A stretch of DNA of 64,000 bases. It comes from Polynucleobacter tropicus. GTDB lineage: Bacteria; Pseudomonadota; Gammaproteobacteria; Burkholderiales; Burkholderiaceae. Under the pieces are notes generated by a model. The model made no database searches. It was not told the origin of the DNA and saw only the letters and a program-made list of their open reading frames with translations. The stretch is from NCBI RefSeq assembly GCF_013307225.1, contig NZ_CP028942.1, positions 1,054,001-1,118,000 on the forward strand, given 5' to 3'. A program made the translations under genes and the position numbers. How positions within the stretch are numbered: position 1 is the stretch's first letter; each line of letters starts with the position of its first letter. Below are positions 19,243 to 27,625 of the stretch, one piece after another.

Positions 19243-19264
19243 TGTATTCATAATTATGAATACA
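19243..19264. promoter_or_regulatory. Perfect 22-bp palindrome on the gntR start codon, candidate GntR operator
   Basis: The half-site TGTATTCATAA is followed directly by its reverse complement, so the whole 22 bases are a perfect palindrome. TGTAT...ATACA ends are typical of GntR-family operators. The proposed gntR ATG (19256-19258) lies inside it, which suggests autoregulation. It lies about 80 bases upstream of scpA. Confidence 0.65.
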
Positions 19265-19894
19265 AAACTGAATAATAGACCCTTATATGAAGACGTCGCA
19301 GATCGACTTCGGGAGCAGATTTTTGCCAAACAGTTGGCTCCGGGCAGTTGGCTGGATGAACAAAGTCTGGCGGATCAATTCGGGATTAGTCGCACCCCCA
19401 TGCGTGAAGCGATCAAGGTTCTCGCTTCTGAAGGTCTGGTGACGATCAAAATGCGTCGCGGTGCCTATGTGACGGAAATTGCCAGAAATGATCTCGAGCA
19501 GATCTTTACCATCCTCTCCTTGCTTGAAGGTGAAGCAGCTAAACAAACAGCCATTAAGGCCACAGAAGAAGAACTTAATCAACTCGACTACTGGCATCAC
19601 CGTCTAGAAAAAGCTGCGGCAGACCGAGATATAGAGCAATTCTTTGAAATCAACGGCAAGTTTCATGAACTCATTCAAGAAATCGCTGGCAATCGCTGGA
19701 TGAATGGCGTCATTGCAGACTTAAGAAAAGTTCTCAAACTCCATCGCCGGGACTCACTAACCAGTACTGGCAGGCTGCAAAATTCCCTGCTTGAGCATCG
19801 AGAGATACTCAAAGCATTACTCAAGCGTGATCAGGCGGGCGCTGAAGTGGCGATGAGAAAACATATGGAGCGCGGATTAGAGGCACTCAGATAA
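19256..19894 (+). CDS. GntR-family (FCD-type) regulator of the propionate block
   Basis: Winged-helix N-terminal domain (residues ~8-72: YEDVADRLREQI, the SRTPMREAIKVLASEGLV recognition region) followed by an all-helical FCD ligand-binding domain (FFEINGKFHELI, HREILKALLKRD). 212 aa from the ATG at 19256; a TTG at 19229 would add nine residues. It is divergent from scpA-meaB-pccB-pccA, so control of propionyl/methylmalonyl-CoA metabolism is the natural inference. The ligand is unknown. No clear ribosome site precedes the ATG, which sits inside a palindrome. Confidence 0.85.
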   Translation: MNTKLNNRPLYEDVADRLREQIFAKQLAPGSWLDEQSLADQFGISRTPMREAIKVLASEGLVTIKMRRGAYVTEIARNDLEQIFTILSLLEGEAAKQTAIKATEEELNQLDYWHHRLEKAAADRDIEQFFEINGKFHELIQEIAGNRWMNGVIADLRKVLKLHRRDSLTSTGRLQNSLLEHREILKALLKRDQAGAEVAMRKHMERGLEALR

Positions 19895-19917
19895 TTCAGG
19901 AAGCTTGAAACAAAAAA

Positions 19918-19944
19918 GGCTTAGAAAATGATCTAAGCCCTTTT
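19918..19944. terminator. Bidirectional terminator between gntR and cytochrome genes
   Basis: GGCTTAGA pairs with TCTAAGCC around a six-base loop. A-run on the left, CTTTT on the right. It serves the converging gntR and cytochrome c transcripts. Confidence 0.8.
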
Positions 19945-19964
19945 AAATGCAGTTATCAGAAATC

Positions 19965-20318
19965 TTACTTCTTGATAACAAAGTTCCCTGGCAATGATGC
20001 TACATAAGCAGCAATGTCATGTAGATCAGCATCTGAGAAAGACTGAACCTGCGAACCCATCACTGCGTTGTTACGACCATACTGCGCATTGCCATTGCCT
20101 ACTTTGTAAGCCTTTAATGCGTAATAGATGTAGTCTGGATACTGACCAGCCAACTTAGGATACGCAGGCAAGATTGGAGCATTCAAGCCAGCACCGTGGC
20201 AAGAAGCACAATTTGCCTTCTCTACCAAAGCTTGGCCTTTGTCAACGCTTGCAGCATTTGCCACATTTACCAAACCAATACTAGATAGCAATGCTGCTGT
20301 AATTAGTGCAAATTTCAT
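19965..20318 (-). CDS. Small class I cytochrome c
   Basis: Periplasmic monohaem cytochrome of 117 aa. A signal peptide (MKFALITAALLSSIGLVNVANA) is followed by the haem site CASCHG near residue 37-42. An axial Met is likely in NAVMGSQVQSF. The end DLHDIAAYVASLPG is typical of the c4/c553-like family. It lies 11 bases after another small cytochrome c and both appear to be one operon. The electron donor and acceptor cannot be told from sequence; pairing with a molybdo-hydroxylase is one idea given the accessory genes next door. Confidence 0.87.
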   Translation of the reverse strand: MKFALITAALLSSIGLVNVANAASVDKGQALVEKANCASCHGAGLNAPILPAYPKLAGQYPDYIYYALKAYKVGNGNAQYGRNNAVMGSQVQSFSDADLHDIAAYVASLPGNFVIKK

Positions 20319-20329
20319 AAACGCCTCTA

Positions 20330-20695
20330 TTACTTCAATGGGTTATTCGGTGAGCTGGCAGTTTGCGCAGCATAGTACTCGCCAATATCAGCCATGTCTT
20401 GGTCAGACAAGTTAGCTGCAATGGAGCGCATTGTTGGATGCTTTCTCTCGCCCTTCTTGTACTCAGATAAAGCGGTAGCAATATAAGCAGCGTTTTGACC
20501 GCCCAGCATTGGAACTCTGTATACCAATGGGTAGTCAGCACGATAGTCAGGAATTGAGTGGCAACCTATACAAAGCCATACCTTGCCGTTGCCAGCACTG
20601 GCGTTACCTTTAACTTCATCAGCTTGAGCCGCAAATCCAGCAAACGCCAGACCAGCACAGACGAGCAATTTAGAAAGAATTGAGAGTTTTTTCAT
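20330..20695 (-). CDS. Small class I cytochrome c
   Basis: 121 aa with a signal peptide ending at AAQADE and a single haem motif CIGCHS around residue 42-47. MRSIAANLSDQDMADIGEYYAAQ resembles the C-terminal helix of c553/c4 cytochromes and supplies a likely Met ligand. It is upstream of a second cytochrome c with an 11-base gap. A perfect TTGAT-N4-ATCAA box lies 20-34 bases upstream of the ATG, so expression may respond to oxygen. The partner oxidoreductase is not in this window. Confidence 0.86.
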   Translation of the reverse strand: MKKLSILSKLLVCAGLAFAGFAAQADEVKGNASAGNGKVWLCIGCHSIPDYRADYPLVYRVPMLGGQNAAYIATALSEYKKGERKHPTMRSIAANLSDQDMADIGEYYAAQTASSPNNPLK

Positions 20696-20715
20696 AGAAA
20701 TCAGTATTAATGAGT

Positions 20716-20729
20716 TTGATTTAAATCAA
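20716..20729. promoter_or_regulatory. Consensus FNR/CRP-type box upstream of cytochrome genes
   Basis: TTGATTTAAATCAA matches the FNR consensus TTGAT-N4-ATCAA perfectly. It is centred 27 bases upstream of the cytochrome start (minus strand) and about 158 bases upstream of moxR (plus strand). So close to the cytochrome ATG it fits repression better than class II activation. Confidence 0.55.
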
Positions 20730-20880
20730 CTGGGGAGAGTATAGCGGAGAGTAGGCTCTTTAACCCGCATTTGGGGCGTTCTTTTGCCCTTTCAGCATCA
20801 AAAATCAGTAGAAATACTGAAAATTGAACGCCATTTACCTATACTGGAACACCCTACAGAACAGATTTTGATTGGCCGAA

Positions 20881-21762
20881 ATGACCTCAGCACACAAGAG
20901 TAGCAACCCTCAGTCCTCAAAGCGCTTTGATGGCAGCAAGCAATACGTGGCAACCGATGACCTGAAGTTGGCTGTAAATGCTGCAATAGCACTACAACGC
21001 CCTCTCCTCATTAAAGGGGAGCCGGGAACTGGCAAAACAATGTTGGCGGAAGAAGTGGCAGCAGCTCTCAATATGCCACTATTGCAATGGCACATTAAAT
21101 CCACCACCAAGGCGCAACAAGGGCTTTACGAATACGACGCGGTTAGTCGTTTGCGTGACTCTCAGCTGGGCGATGAAAAAGTAAAAGATATTCGCAACTA
21201 CATTGTGAAGGGTGTCTTATGGCAAGCCTTTGAAGCTGATCAGCCAACAGTTTTACTAATTGATGAAATTGATAAAGCGGATATTGAGTTTCCAAATGAT
21301 CTCTTGCGAGAAATCGATCGTATGGAGTTCTACGTATATGAAACTCGTGAACTCATTAAAGCGAAGCACCGCCCTCTTGTCATCATCACCTCCAATAATG
21401 AAAAAGAATTGCCAGATGCTTTCTTACGTCGTTGCTTCTTTCATTACATCAGCTTTCCAGACGCCAATACGATGCAAAGCATCGTGGATGTCCACCACCC
21501 TAATATCAAGCAGGATCTCCTAGAAGCCGCCCTCAAAGCCTTCTATCAAATCCGCGCACTACCTGGACTAAAGAAGAAACCGTCCACCTCTGAGTTAATT
21601 GACTGGTTAAAGCTTTTGCTCGCGGAAGATATTCCTCCGGAGGCCCTGTACTCCCAAGACGAAAAAATTGTGGTGCCACCTCTGCATGGCGTCTTACTCA
21701 AGAATGAACAAGATATTCATCTTTTTGAGCGCCTGGTGATGATGAATCGCAATCATCGTTAA
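20881..21762 (+). CDS. MoxR-family AAA+ ATPase (CoxD-like)
   Basis: 293 aa AAA+ protein. Walker A GEPGTGKT at residues 46-53, Walker B LLIDEIDKAD around 124-133, sensor region ITSNNEKELPDAFLRRC with the arginine finger. MoxR ATPases act with VWA proteins to mature or insert metal centres in enzymes; CoxD with CoxE does this for CO dehydrogenase. The next gene is such a VWA protein, 28 bases downstream. The ATG at 20881 is preferred over a TTG three codons upstream. Target enzyme unknown. Confidence 0.88.
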   Translation: MTSAHKSSNPQSSKRFDGSKQYVATDDLKLAVNAAIALQRPLLIKGEPGTGKTMLAEEVAAALNMPLLQWHIKSTTKAQQGLYEYDAVSRLRDSQLGDEKVKDIRNYIVKGVLWQAFEADQPTVLLIDEIDKADIEFPNDLLREIDRMEFYVYETRELIKAKHRPLVIITSNNEKELPDAFLRRCFFHYISFPDANTMQSIVDVHHPNIKQDLLEAALKAFYQIRALPGLKKKPSTSELIDWLKLLLAEDIPPEALYSQDEKIVVPPLHGVLLKNEQDIHLFERLVMMNRNHR

Positions 21763-21790
21763 CAGGTTCGTCAAAAACTAGAGTTAAGCA

Positions 21791-22966
21791 ATGCTGATTT
21801 CGTTCTTTCTCAATTTGAAAGAGGCCAAAGTGCCTGTTTCCGTGAGAGAGTTTTTAACTTTATTAGAAGCGCTAAAGTCAGATGTGATTGCCCCATCTAT
21901 TGATGAGTTCTACCAACTTTCACGCATGACACTTATCAAAGATGAACAATACTTTGATCGCTTTGATCAAGTTTTTGGCAACTACTTTAAGGGTGTGGAG
22001 CAAATCATTGCCCTATCACCTGATATTCCGGTCGACTGGCTAGAGAAAAAATTGCAGCGCGTTTTATCCGAAGAGGAAAAAGCGGCGTTACAGAAACTAG
22101 GCGGCCCTGAGGCGCTCAAAAAACGCCTTGAAGAACTACTCAAAGAACAAAAGGAATGGCATGGGGGTGGCAATAAATGGATTGGTGCTGGCGGCTCATC
22201 GCCTTTTGGTCATAGCGGCTACCACCCAGAAGGAATCCGTATTGGTGGTGAGAGCGCAGGCAATCGTACCGCCATCAAAGTTTGGGAGGCTCGTGAGTTT
22301 AAAGATTACGACAGCAACTTAGCCCTTGGCACTAGAAACATCAAAGTGGCGCTAAGGCGCTTACGTCGCTTTGCTCGCCAGGGTTCAGCACTAGAACTCG
22401 ACCTTGATAAAACCATACGCTCAACCGCGGCCAACGCTGGCATGTTGGATATTCAAATGCGGCCAGAACGCCACAACCAGGTCAAAGTATTGTTACTCAT
22501 GGATGTTGGTGGATCCATGGATGATCATATTCAGCGTATTGGTGAATTATTTTCCGCAGCAAAGGCGGAGTTTAAACATCTAGAGCATTATTACTTTCAT
22601 AACTGCGTATATGAGAATCTCTGGCAAAGCAATCGACGCCGTAGAGACCAAGTGACAGCCACTCAGGACATTATTAATAAATACGGACCTGACTACAAAC
22701 TGATTTTTGTGGGCGATGCCACTATGTCTCCTTATGAGATCCTGAGCCCAAACGGATCAGTTGAATACAACAACAAAGAAGCTGGCGCAGTTTGGATTAA
22801 TCGCCTCTTAGGTCACTTTCCACATTTTGCTTGGCTCAATCCTGAACCTGAATCCATCTGGGAATATCGTCAATCTATCGACATCATGAAAAATCTCATG
22901 AAAGATCGCATGTACCCAGTTACCTTAAATGGCTTAGAAGCAGCAATGCGTCAGCTATCCAAATAA
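21791..22966 (+). CDS. VWA-domain protein (CoxE-like)
   Basis: 391 aa. The N-terminal ~220 residues are the helical DUF/CoxE region with a charged coiled-coil-like stretch (residues 90-122) and a Gly-rich loop (124-142). The C-terminal half is a von Willebrand A domain. Its metal site reads DVGGS (238-242), where the usual MIDAS is DxSxS, so the first serine is Gly. Second-strand and third-loop residues (GDATMSPYE) are present. It is probably cotranscribed with the MoxR gene and acts as its partner on an unknown client. Confidence 0.85.
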   Translation: MLISFFLNLKEAKVPVSVREFLTLLEALKSDVIAPSIDEFYQLSRMTLIKDEQYFDRFDQVFGNYFKGVEQIIALSPDIPVDWLEKKLQRVLSEEEKAALQKLGGPEALKKRLEELLKEQKEWHGGGNKWIGAGGSSPFGHSGYHPEGIRIGGESAGNRTAIKVWEAREFKDYDSNLALGTRNIKVALRRLRRFARQGSALELDLDKTIRSTAANAGMLDIQMRPERHNQVKVLLLMDVGGSMDDHIQRIGELFSAAKAEFKHLEHYYFHNCVYENLWQSNRRRRDQVTATQDIINKYGPDYKLIFVGDATMSPYEILSPNGSVEYNNKEAGAVWINRLLGHFPHFAWLNPEPESIWEYRQSIDIMKNLMKDRMYPVTLNGLEAAMRQLSK

Positions 22967-23015
22967 ATTACCAGTAAGATTTTGTTTAATTCAATTAACA
23001 CCAACAGAGAAAACC

Positions 23016-23471
23016 ATGAGTACTATCAATGATCGATTAAAAACCCTTGGGATTGATTTGCCTCCACCGGGGCCACCAGCAGCAGCATATGTAATGGCCG
23101 CCACTTCCGGTAATACAGTATTTCTATCGGGGCATATCGCCAAACGTGATGGCAAACCGTGGGTTGGAAAACTCGGCAAAGACATGGATACAGAAACAGG
23201 CAAAGCAGCTGCGAGATCGATTGCGATTGACCTTATTTCTACCCTACAAAATCATCTTGGCTCACTCGACAAGGTTAAGCGCATCGTGAAAGTAATGGGT
23301 CTAGTGAACTCTACCAATGAATATACTGAACAACACCTGGTTGTAAACGGTTGCTCTGAATTGCTCTTTGAGGTTTTTGGTGATGCTGGCAAACATGCTC
23401 GTAGCGCATTTGGGGTTGCGCAAATTCCACTGGGAGCCTGTGTTGAGATTGAGTTGATCGCCGAGATCTAA
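23016..23471 (+). CDS. RidA/YjgF-family enamine/imine deaminase
   Basis: 151 aa RidA-fold protein. VFLSGHIAKRDG near the N-terminus, GSLDKVKRIVKVMGLVNST in the middle and ARSAFGVAQIPLGACVEIE near the end match the family; the substrate-carboxylate arginine is in HARSAFG. Members hydrolyse reactive enamines such as 2-aminoacrylate. It follows the VWA gene by 50 bases and converges on the MocA-like gene. Sequence resembles the longer RidA subgroup rather than E. coli RidA itself, so the substrate is uncertain. Confidence 0.87.
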   Translation: MSTINDRLKTLGIDLPPPGPPAAAYVMAATSGNTVFLSGHIAKRDGKPWVGKLGKDMDTETGKAAARSIAIDLISTLQNHLGSLDKVKRIVKVMGLVNSTNEYTEQHLVVNGCSELLFEVFGDAGKHARSAFGVAQIPLGACVEIELIAEI

Positions 23472-23480
23472 GCTAGACAA

Positions 23481-24122
23481 CTAATCTCGCGTAATACCTA
23501 GCCTCTGGATGTCTGCGTCTGTATCGACATCCAGAACATATGCGTCATTATCAGAATTAAATATTTTGACTCGATTTGGATTCTTATCCGTAAACGATCT
23601 ACAAACCATTCCTGGAATTTGCAGCATCTCCTCTACCGCCTTCCTAGAAAATAGCACTGGATTGCCGCGCTGACCACTCACGATCGGCATCACTACGTCT
23701 TGATTGGGCTCACGATCTACAAACTGATTCAGTAAGGCAATCAACTCATCTTCACCAATCTGGGGTTGATCACTTAAGCACATTGCCACTACATCAAATT
23801 CATTTTTCAAGGATTCAAGAGCAAGTCTTACAGATGAAGCTTGGCCAGTAGACGCATTTTGGTTATGCATGATGGTGATGGATAGATCCATCAACTTAGC
23901 CAATCTATTAAGCTCCTGCTCTATTGGTGTCGCATGAAATCCGGTAATAACAACAAACTCAACTGGATGAAGGCCTTTAACGGTAGTACAAAACCTCTCC
24001 AACAAAGTTTTGCCGTCCTTTTGCAAAAGTGCCTTTGGAACAGAGCCCATACGGCTCCCCTCGCCGGCAGCCAATAAGACAATCGCCAGACGCAGATTAG
24101 AAGGTTTACGCAATGAAGTCAT
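23481..24122 (-). CDS. MocA-like nucleotidyltransferase (molybdenum cofactor)
   Basis: 213 aa nucleotidyltransferase. The NTP-binding loop VLLAAGEGSRMGSVPKALL is at the N-terminus, then VAMCLSDQPQIG with the metal-binding Asp and PIVSGQRGNPVLFSRKAVEE, all typical of MocA/CoxI-type enzymes. MocA converts molybdopterin to the cytosine dinucleotide cofactor used by CO and xanthine/aldehyde-type hydroxylases. It is divergent from an xdhC gene 41 bases away, which strengthens that reading. MobA (GMP transfer) is less likely because of the context. Confidence 0.83.
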   Translation of the reverse strand: MTSLRKPSNLRLAIVLLAAGEGSRMGSVPKALLQKDGKTLLERFCTTVKGLHPVEFVVITGFHATPIEQELNRLAKLMDLSITIMHNQNASTGQASSVRLALESLKNEFDVVAMCLSDQPQIGEDELIALLNQFVDREPNQDVVMPIVSGQRGNPVLFSRKAVEEMLQIPGMVCRSFTDKNPNRVKIFNSDNDAYVLDVDTDADIQRLGITRD

Positions 24123-24163
24123 TAGGGTGATAATAAATAAGAACTCATAAACAAAGATACCGC

Positions 24164-25123
24164 ATGAATAGCACCGATCTAAGCGTACTCAAATCCGCAG
24201 TGAACTGGCTTCAAGCAGGTCATTCTGTCGCAATAGCCACAGTTGTTCAGACCTGGGGATCGGCCCCACGACCTGTTGGTTCTTGGCTGGCCATCCGCAG
24301 CGATGGGCAAGTTGCCGGCTCAGTATCTGGCGGTTGCGTTGAAGATGATCTGATTAGCCGCGTACAAACTGAAATTTTGACCCGCGATACCCCTGAAATG
24401 GTGGTGTATGGAGTTAGTCAAGAAGAAGCGTCACGTTTTGGCCTACCTTGTGGCGGCACGCTTCGTCTATTAGTAGAGCCTAAACCTGAGCTTACGATTT
24501 TGGAGCAATTATTAGCAAGCATTAGCTCCCATCAAATCACCAAACGGTCAGTAAATATTGCAACTGGCGAATCTACTTTAGAGCCAGGCACGCGTAATGA
24601 TGAATTTGCTTGTAACGATAAAGAGATGCGCACCACTTATGGACCGCGTTGGCGCATGGTCATTATTGGTGCCGGTCAGCTCTCTCAATACACGGCAGAT
24701 TTTGCTATTGCCTCTGACTTTGAAGTAATAGTGATTGATCCGCGAGAAGAATATGCCGAAGGCTTAAATCGCCCTGATATCACCTTTATTCAAGGTATGC
24801 CCGATGATGTCCTGCTTGAGATTGGCGTGGATCCTCACACTGCCGTAGTAGCGCTGACCCATGACCCTAAACTTGATGACATGGCATTGATGGAGGCCCT
24901 CAAGTCTTCCGCGTTCTATGTAGGTGCCTTAGGTAGCAAAAAGAATACCCAGAAGCGCAAAGAGCGCTTGCTTGAGTTTGATGTCAGCAAAGAAGAAGTT
25001 GAAAAGCTATATGGGCCTGTAGGCCTGTCGATTGGAGCCCTTACTCCACCAGAGATTGCCGTTTCTATTCTGGCGGAAGTGATTGCCGTCAAATATGGAG
25101 CGAGGTTACCTAAAAAAGAGTAA
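24164..25123 (+). CDS. XdhC/CoxI-family molybdo-hydroxylase maturation factor
   Basis: 319 aa. The N-terminal XdhC/CoxI domain has the ATVVQTWGSAPRPVGSWLAI and GSVSGGCVEDDL motifs. The C-terminal Rossmann domain has IIGAGQLSQYTADFA and FYVGALGSKKNTQKRKERL. XdhC proteins bind the molybdenum cofactor, promote its sulfuration and hand it to xanthine-dehydrogenase-like enzymes. Both domains are fused and complete. Divergent to the MocA-like gene. The Mo enzyme subunits themselves do not occur in the window. The 3' end forms one arm of a terminator. Confidence 0.9.
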   Translation: MNSTDLSVLKSAVNWLQAGHSVAIATVVQTWGSAPRPVGSWLAIRSDGQVAGSVSGGCVEDDLISRVQTEILTRDTPEMVVYGVSQEEASRFGLPCGGTLRLLVEPKPELTILEQLLASISSHQITKRSVNIATGESTLEPGTRNDEFACNDKEMRTTYGPRWRMVIIGAGQLSQYTADFAIASDFEVIVIDPREEYAEGLNRPDITFIQGMPDDVLLEIGVDPHTAVVALTHDPKLDDMALMEALKSSAFYVGALGSKKNTQKRKERLLEFDVSKEEVEKLYGPVGLSIGALTPPEIAVSILAEVIAVKYGARLPKKE

Positions 25124-25134
25124 TTTTTTAGGTA
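25107..25134. terminator. Bidirectional terminator between xdhC and parC
   Basis: TACCTAAAAAA (25107-25117) pairs perfectly with TTTTTTAGGTA (25124-25134) around six bases. The left arm lies in the last codons of the XdhC gene and the stop codon sits in the loop. Confidence 0.75.
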
Positions 25135-25150
25135 GTTCGTTTGGTTAACT

Positions 25151-27625
25151 TTAGTTTGCTTTCAGCTTGCCGTCTTTCAGGCGCGGCTCAACAAAGTGTC
25201 CTTTACGAGCACGGTTGCCAGCAAAAGACTTCAGAGTTTTCGCATCCAAACTTAACTCAGTAGGCTTGCCTGCACGTCCCGCGCCAGAATAAGTTGCTCC
25301 ATTTGGCCCCACTGCGATTGCAGATGACATGAACTCTTTGTCATCAAGACCCATCAGGATTACTCCCTTGCCACCAGTAGGCAAGCGCTTTAATTCATCC
25401 AATGGAAACACTAGCAACTTCGAGGCGGCTGATAAACAAGCAACCTGCTTCATGCCCACCTCAACCTTAGCGGCACCAAGTGGCGCATCGCCAGCTACTT
25501 TAGCGTCAATACTAATAAATGATTTGCCTGCCTTATTGCGCGTACTCATATCAGCCACATTGGCCAAGAATCCATAACCTGCTTTTGTGGATAACAAGAC
25601 CAAGTCATCAGGTTGGCCAGCGTAATACGCAACCATCTGAGAACCGGCGGCCAGATTTACGAAACTGGTTAATGGTGAGCCGTCGCCACGAGCGCCGGGC
25701 AATTCGCTGACCGGCACCGTATATACCCGTCCATCGCTACCAAAGCCTTGAATCACATCTACAGTACGCACTTCAAAAGTCTCGTAGAGAGCGTCACCAG
25801 CCTTGAAACTGAACTGTGTTGCGTCATGCTCATGACCTTGGCGAACGCGCACCCAACCTTTTTGTGAAACGATGACAGTAACTGGCTCATCAATCACCTT
25901 AGTCTCGGCAACAGCACGCTTATCTTCCTGAATCAACGTACGACGATCATCGCCGAAGTCCTTGATATCAGCTTCGATTTCTTTAATGATGCGTTTACGT
26001 AAAACAGTGTCGCTTTGCAGCAATCCTTCTAAGTCATCACGCTCTGATTTGAGCTCTTTGAGTTCTTGCTCAATCTTGATGCCTTCTAAGCGAGCCAATT
26101 GACGCAAACGGATATCCAAAATATCTTCCGCTTGACGATCAGTAAGCTTGAATTCTTTGATTAAGTCGGCTTTAGGCTCATCGCTATTGCGAATGATCTT
26201 AATAACCTTATCAATATTCAGAAGAACAATTAAGCGCCCTTCCAAGATATGCATCCGGTCTTTTACTTTGCCGAGACGGAACTGGGTTCGGCGAGTCACT
26301 GTAACGACTCTGAACTCAATCCACTCAGAAATAATTTCTTTTAAGCCTTTTTGGCGTGGACGACCGTCGTTGCCAATCATCACCAAGTTCATTGGCGCAT
26401 TGGATTCAAGCGAGGTGTGCGCCAACAAGAGGTTAACGAACTCATTTACATCGATGTTTTTGCTCTTAGGCTCAAACACCAAACGAACTGGAGCATCTTT
26501 ACTAGATTCATCACGAACACCATCTAAAACATTCAAGATGGTGGACTTCAGATTGTTCTGCTCAGGAGTTAAGGTCTTTTTACCAACCTTCACTTTTGGA
26601 TTGGTAATCTCTTCAATCTCTTGCAATACACGTTGTGAAGATGTTGATGGTGGCAATTCGTTGACCACAATTTGCCACTGGCCACGAGCTAACTCCTCGA
26701 TAGACCAACGAGCACGTACTTTAAGGCTGCCGCGACCTGTTTCATAAATCTGCGCAATCTCCGCAGACGAAGAAATAATTTGACCGCCACCTGGATAGTC
26801 TGGACCAGGCATGATCTCCAACAATTCGGTAGTAGATAGCTTGGGGGACTTCATCAAGGCAATCGCGGCTGAAGCTACCTCACGCAAATTGTGGGACGGA
26901 ATCTCGGTTGCCATACCTACTGCAATACCAGATGCGCCGTTGAGCAATACGAATGGTAAACGGGCTGGTAATAATTTTGGCTCTTGGAATGAACCGTCAT
27001 AGTTGGGCGCAAAATCAACCGTACCTTCGTCGATTTCACTTAATAGTAAGCCGGCAATCTTGGTTAAACGCGCTTCGGTATAACGCATCGCCGCAGCACC
27101 ATCACCATCACGAGAACCGAAGTTACCCTGACCATCAATTAATGGATAGCGCAGAGAAAAACTTTGTGCCAAACGCACTAATGCGTCATAAGCAGATTGG
27201 TCACCATGTGGGTGGAACTTACCCAATACATCACCAACAACGCGTGCACTCTTGACAGGCTTAGCATCAGCACGAAGACCCATCTCGTTCATTGAAAACA
27301 AGATGCGTCGCTGAACAGGTTTTTGACCGTCTGCGACTTCTGGTAATGCACGCCCTTTTACAACGCTAATGGCGTAATCTAGATAAGCTCGTTCGGCATA
27401 AACAGCTAGCGTCAAACTATCCTTGTTATCCTCATTTAAATCCATCGTTTTTGGATCATGTGGATCTTTAGGCCCGTTAGAATTGCCGCTAGATGATGTT
27501 GCAGCTACGTTGGATTTTTGTGGCGCTTCATCAACCTCAACAATATCCATCTCTTCAATAGCATTTGAAAATAAATCGGCCTGCTCAGCGGCTTTATTGT
27601 TACCTGGTGTTTTCTTAGTAGCCAT
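25151..27625 (-). CDS. parC: DNA topoisomerase IV subunit A
   Basis: Breaks and rejoins DNA to unlink replicated chromosomes. The catalytic tyrosine is in [11 protein letters not shown]. The winged-helix region ([15 protein letters not shown], ...[17 protein letters not shown]) carries the quinolone-resistance stretch. A C-terminal beta-propeller-like domain with repeated GxGR/[14 protein letters not shown] blades follows. The first ~70 residues are low-complexity and acidic, which makes the protein (824 aa) longer than E. coli ParC. It overlaps the parE stop by one base (TAATG). GyrA is excluded by the parE pairing and the reduced C-terminal domain. Confidence 0.93.
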   Translation of the reverse strand: MATKKTPGNNKAAEQADLFSNAIEEMDIVEVDEAPQKSNVAATSSSGNSNGPKDPHDPKTMDLNEDNKDSLTLAVYAERAYLDYAISVVKGRALPEVADGQKPVQRRILFSMNEMGLRADAKPVKSARVVGDVLGKFHPHGDQSAYDALVRLAQSFSLRYPLIDGQGNFGSRDGDGAAAMRYTEARLTKIAGLLLSEIDEGTVDFAPNYDGSFQEPKLLPARLPFVLLNGASGIAVGMATEIPSHNLREVASAAIALMKSPKLSTTELLEIMPGPDYPGGGQIISSSAEIAQIYETGRGSLKVRARWSIEELARGQWQIVVNELPPSTSSQRVLQEIEEITNPKVKVGKKTLTPEQNNLKSTILNVLDGVRDESSKDAPVRLVFEPKSKNIDVNEFVNLLLAHTSLESNAPMNLVMIGNDGRPRQKGLKEIISEWIEFRVVTVTRRTQFRLGKVKDRMHILEGRLIVLLNIDKVIKIIRNSDEPKADLIKEFKLTDRQAEDILDIRLRQLARLEGIKIEQELKELKSERDDLEGLLQSDTVLRKRIIKEIEADIKDFGDDRRTLIQEDKRAVAETKVIDEPVTVIVSQKGWVRVRQGHEHDATQFSFKAGDALYETFEVRTVDVIQGFGSDGRVYTVPVSELPGARGDGSPLTSFVNLAAGSQMVAYYAGQPDDLVLLSTKAGYGFLANVADMSTRNKAGKSFISIDAKVAGDAPLGAAKVEVGMKQVACLSAASKLLVFPLDELKRLPTGGKGVILMGLDDKEFMSSAIAVGPNGATYSGAGRAGKPTELSLDAKTLKSFAGNRARKGHFVEPRLKDGKLKAN

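Noticed and set aside
20805..20820. TCAGTA-GAAA-TACTGA inverted repeat before moxR
   Set aside because: Six-bp stem with a common tetraloop; too short and without T-run or conserved context to call a site.
26148..26747. 199-codon plus-strand ORF inside parC
   Set aside because: Antisense to well-conserved parC domains; basic, low-complexity product without family signs.
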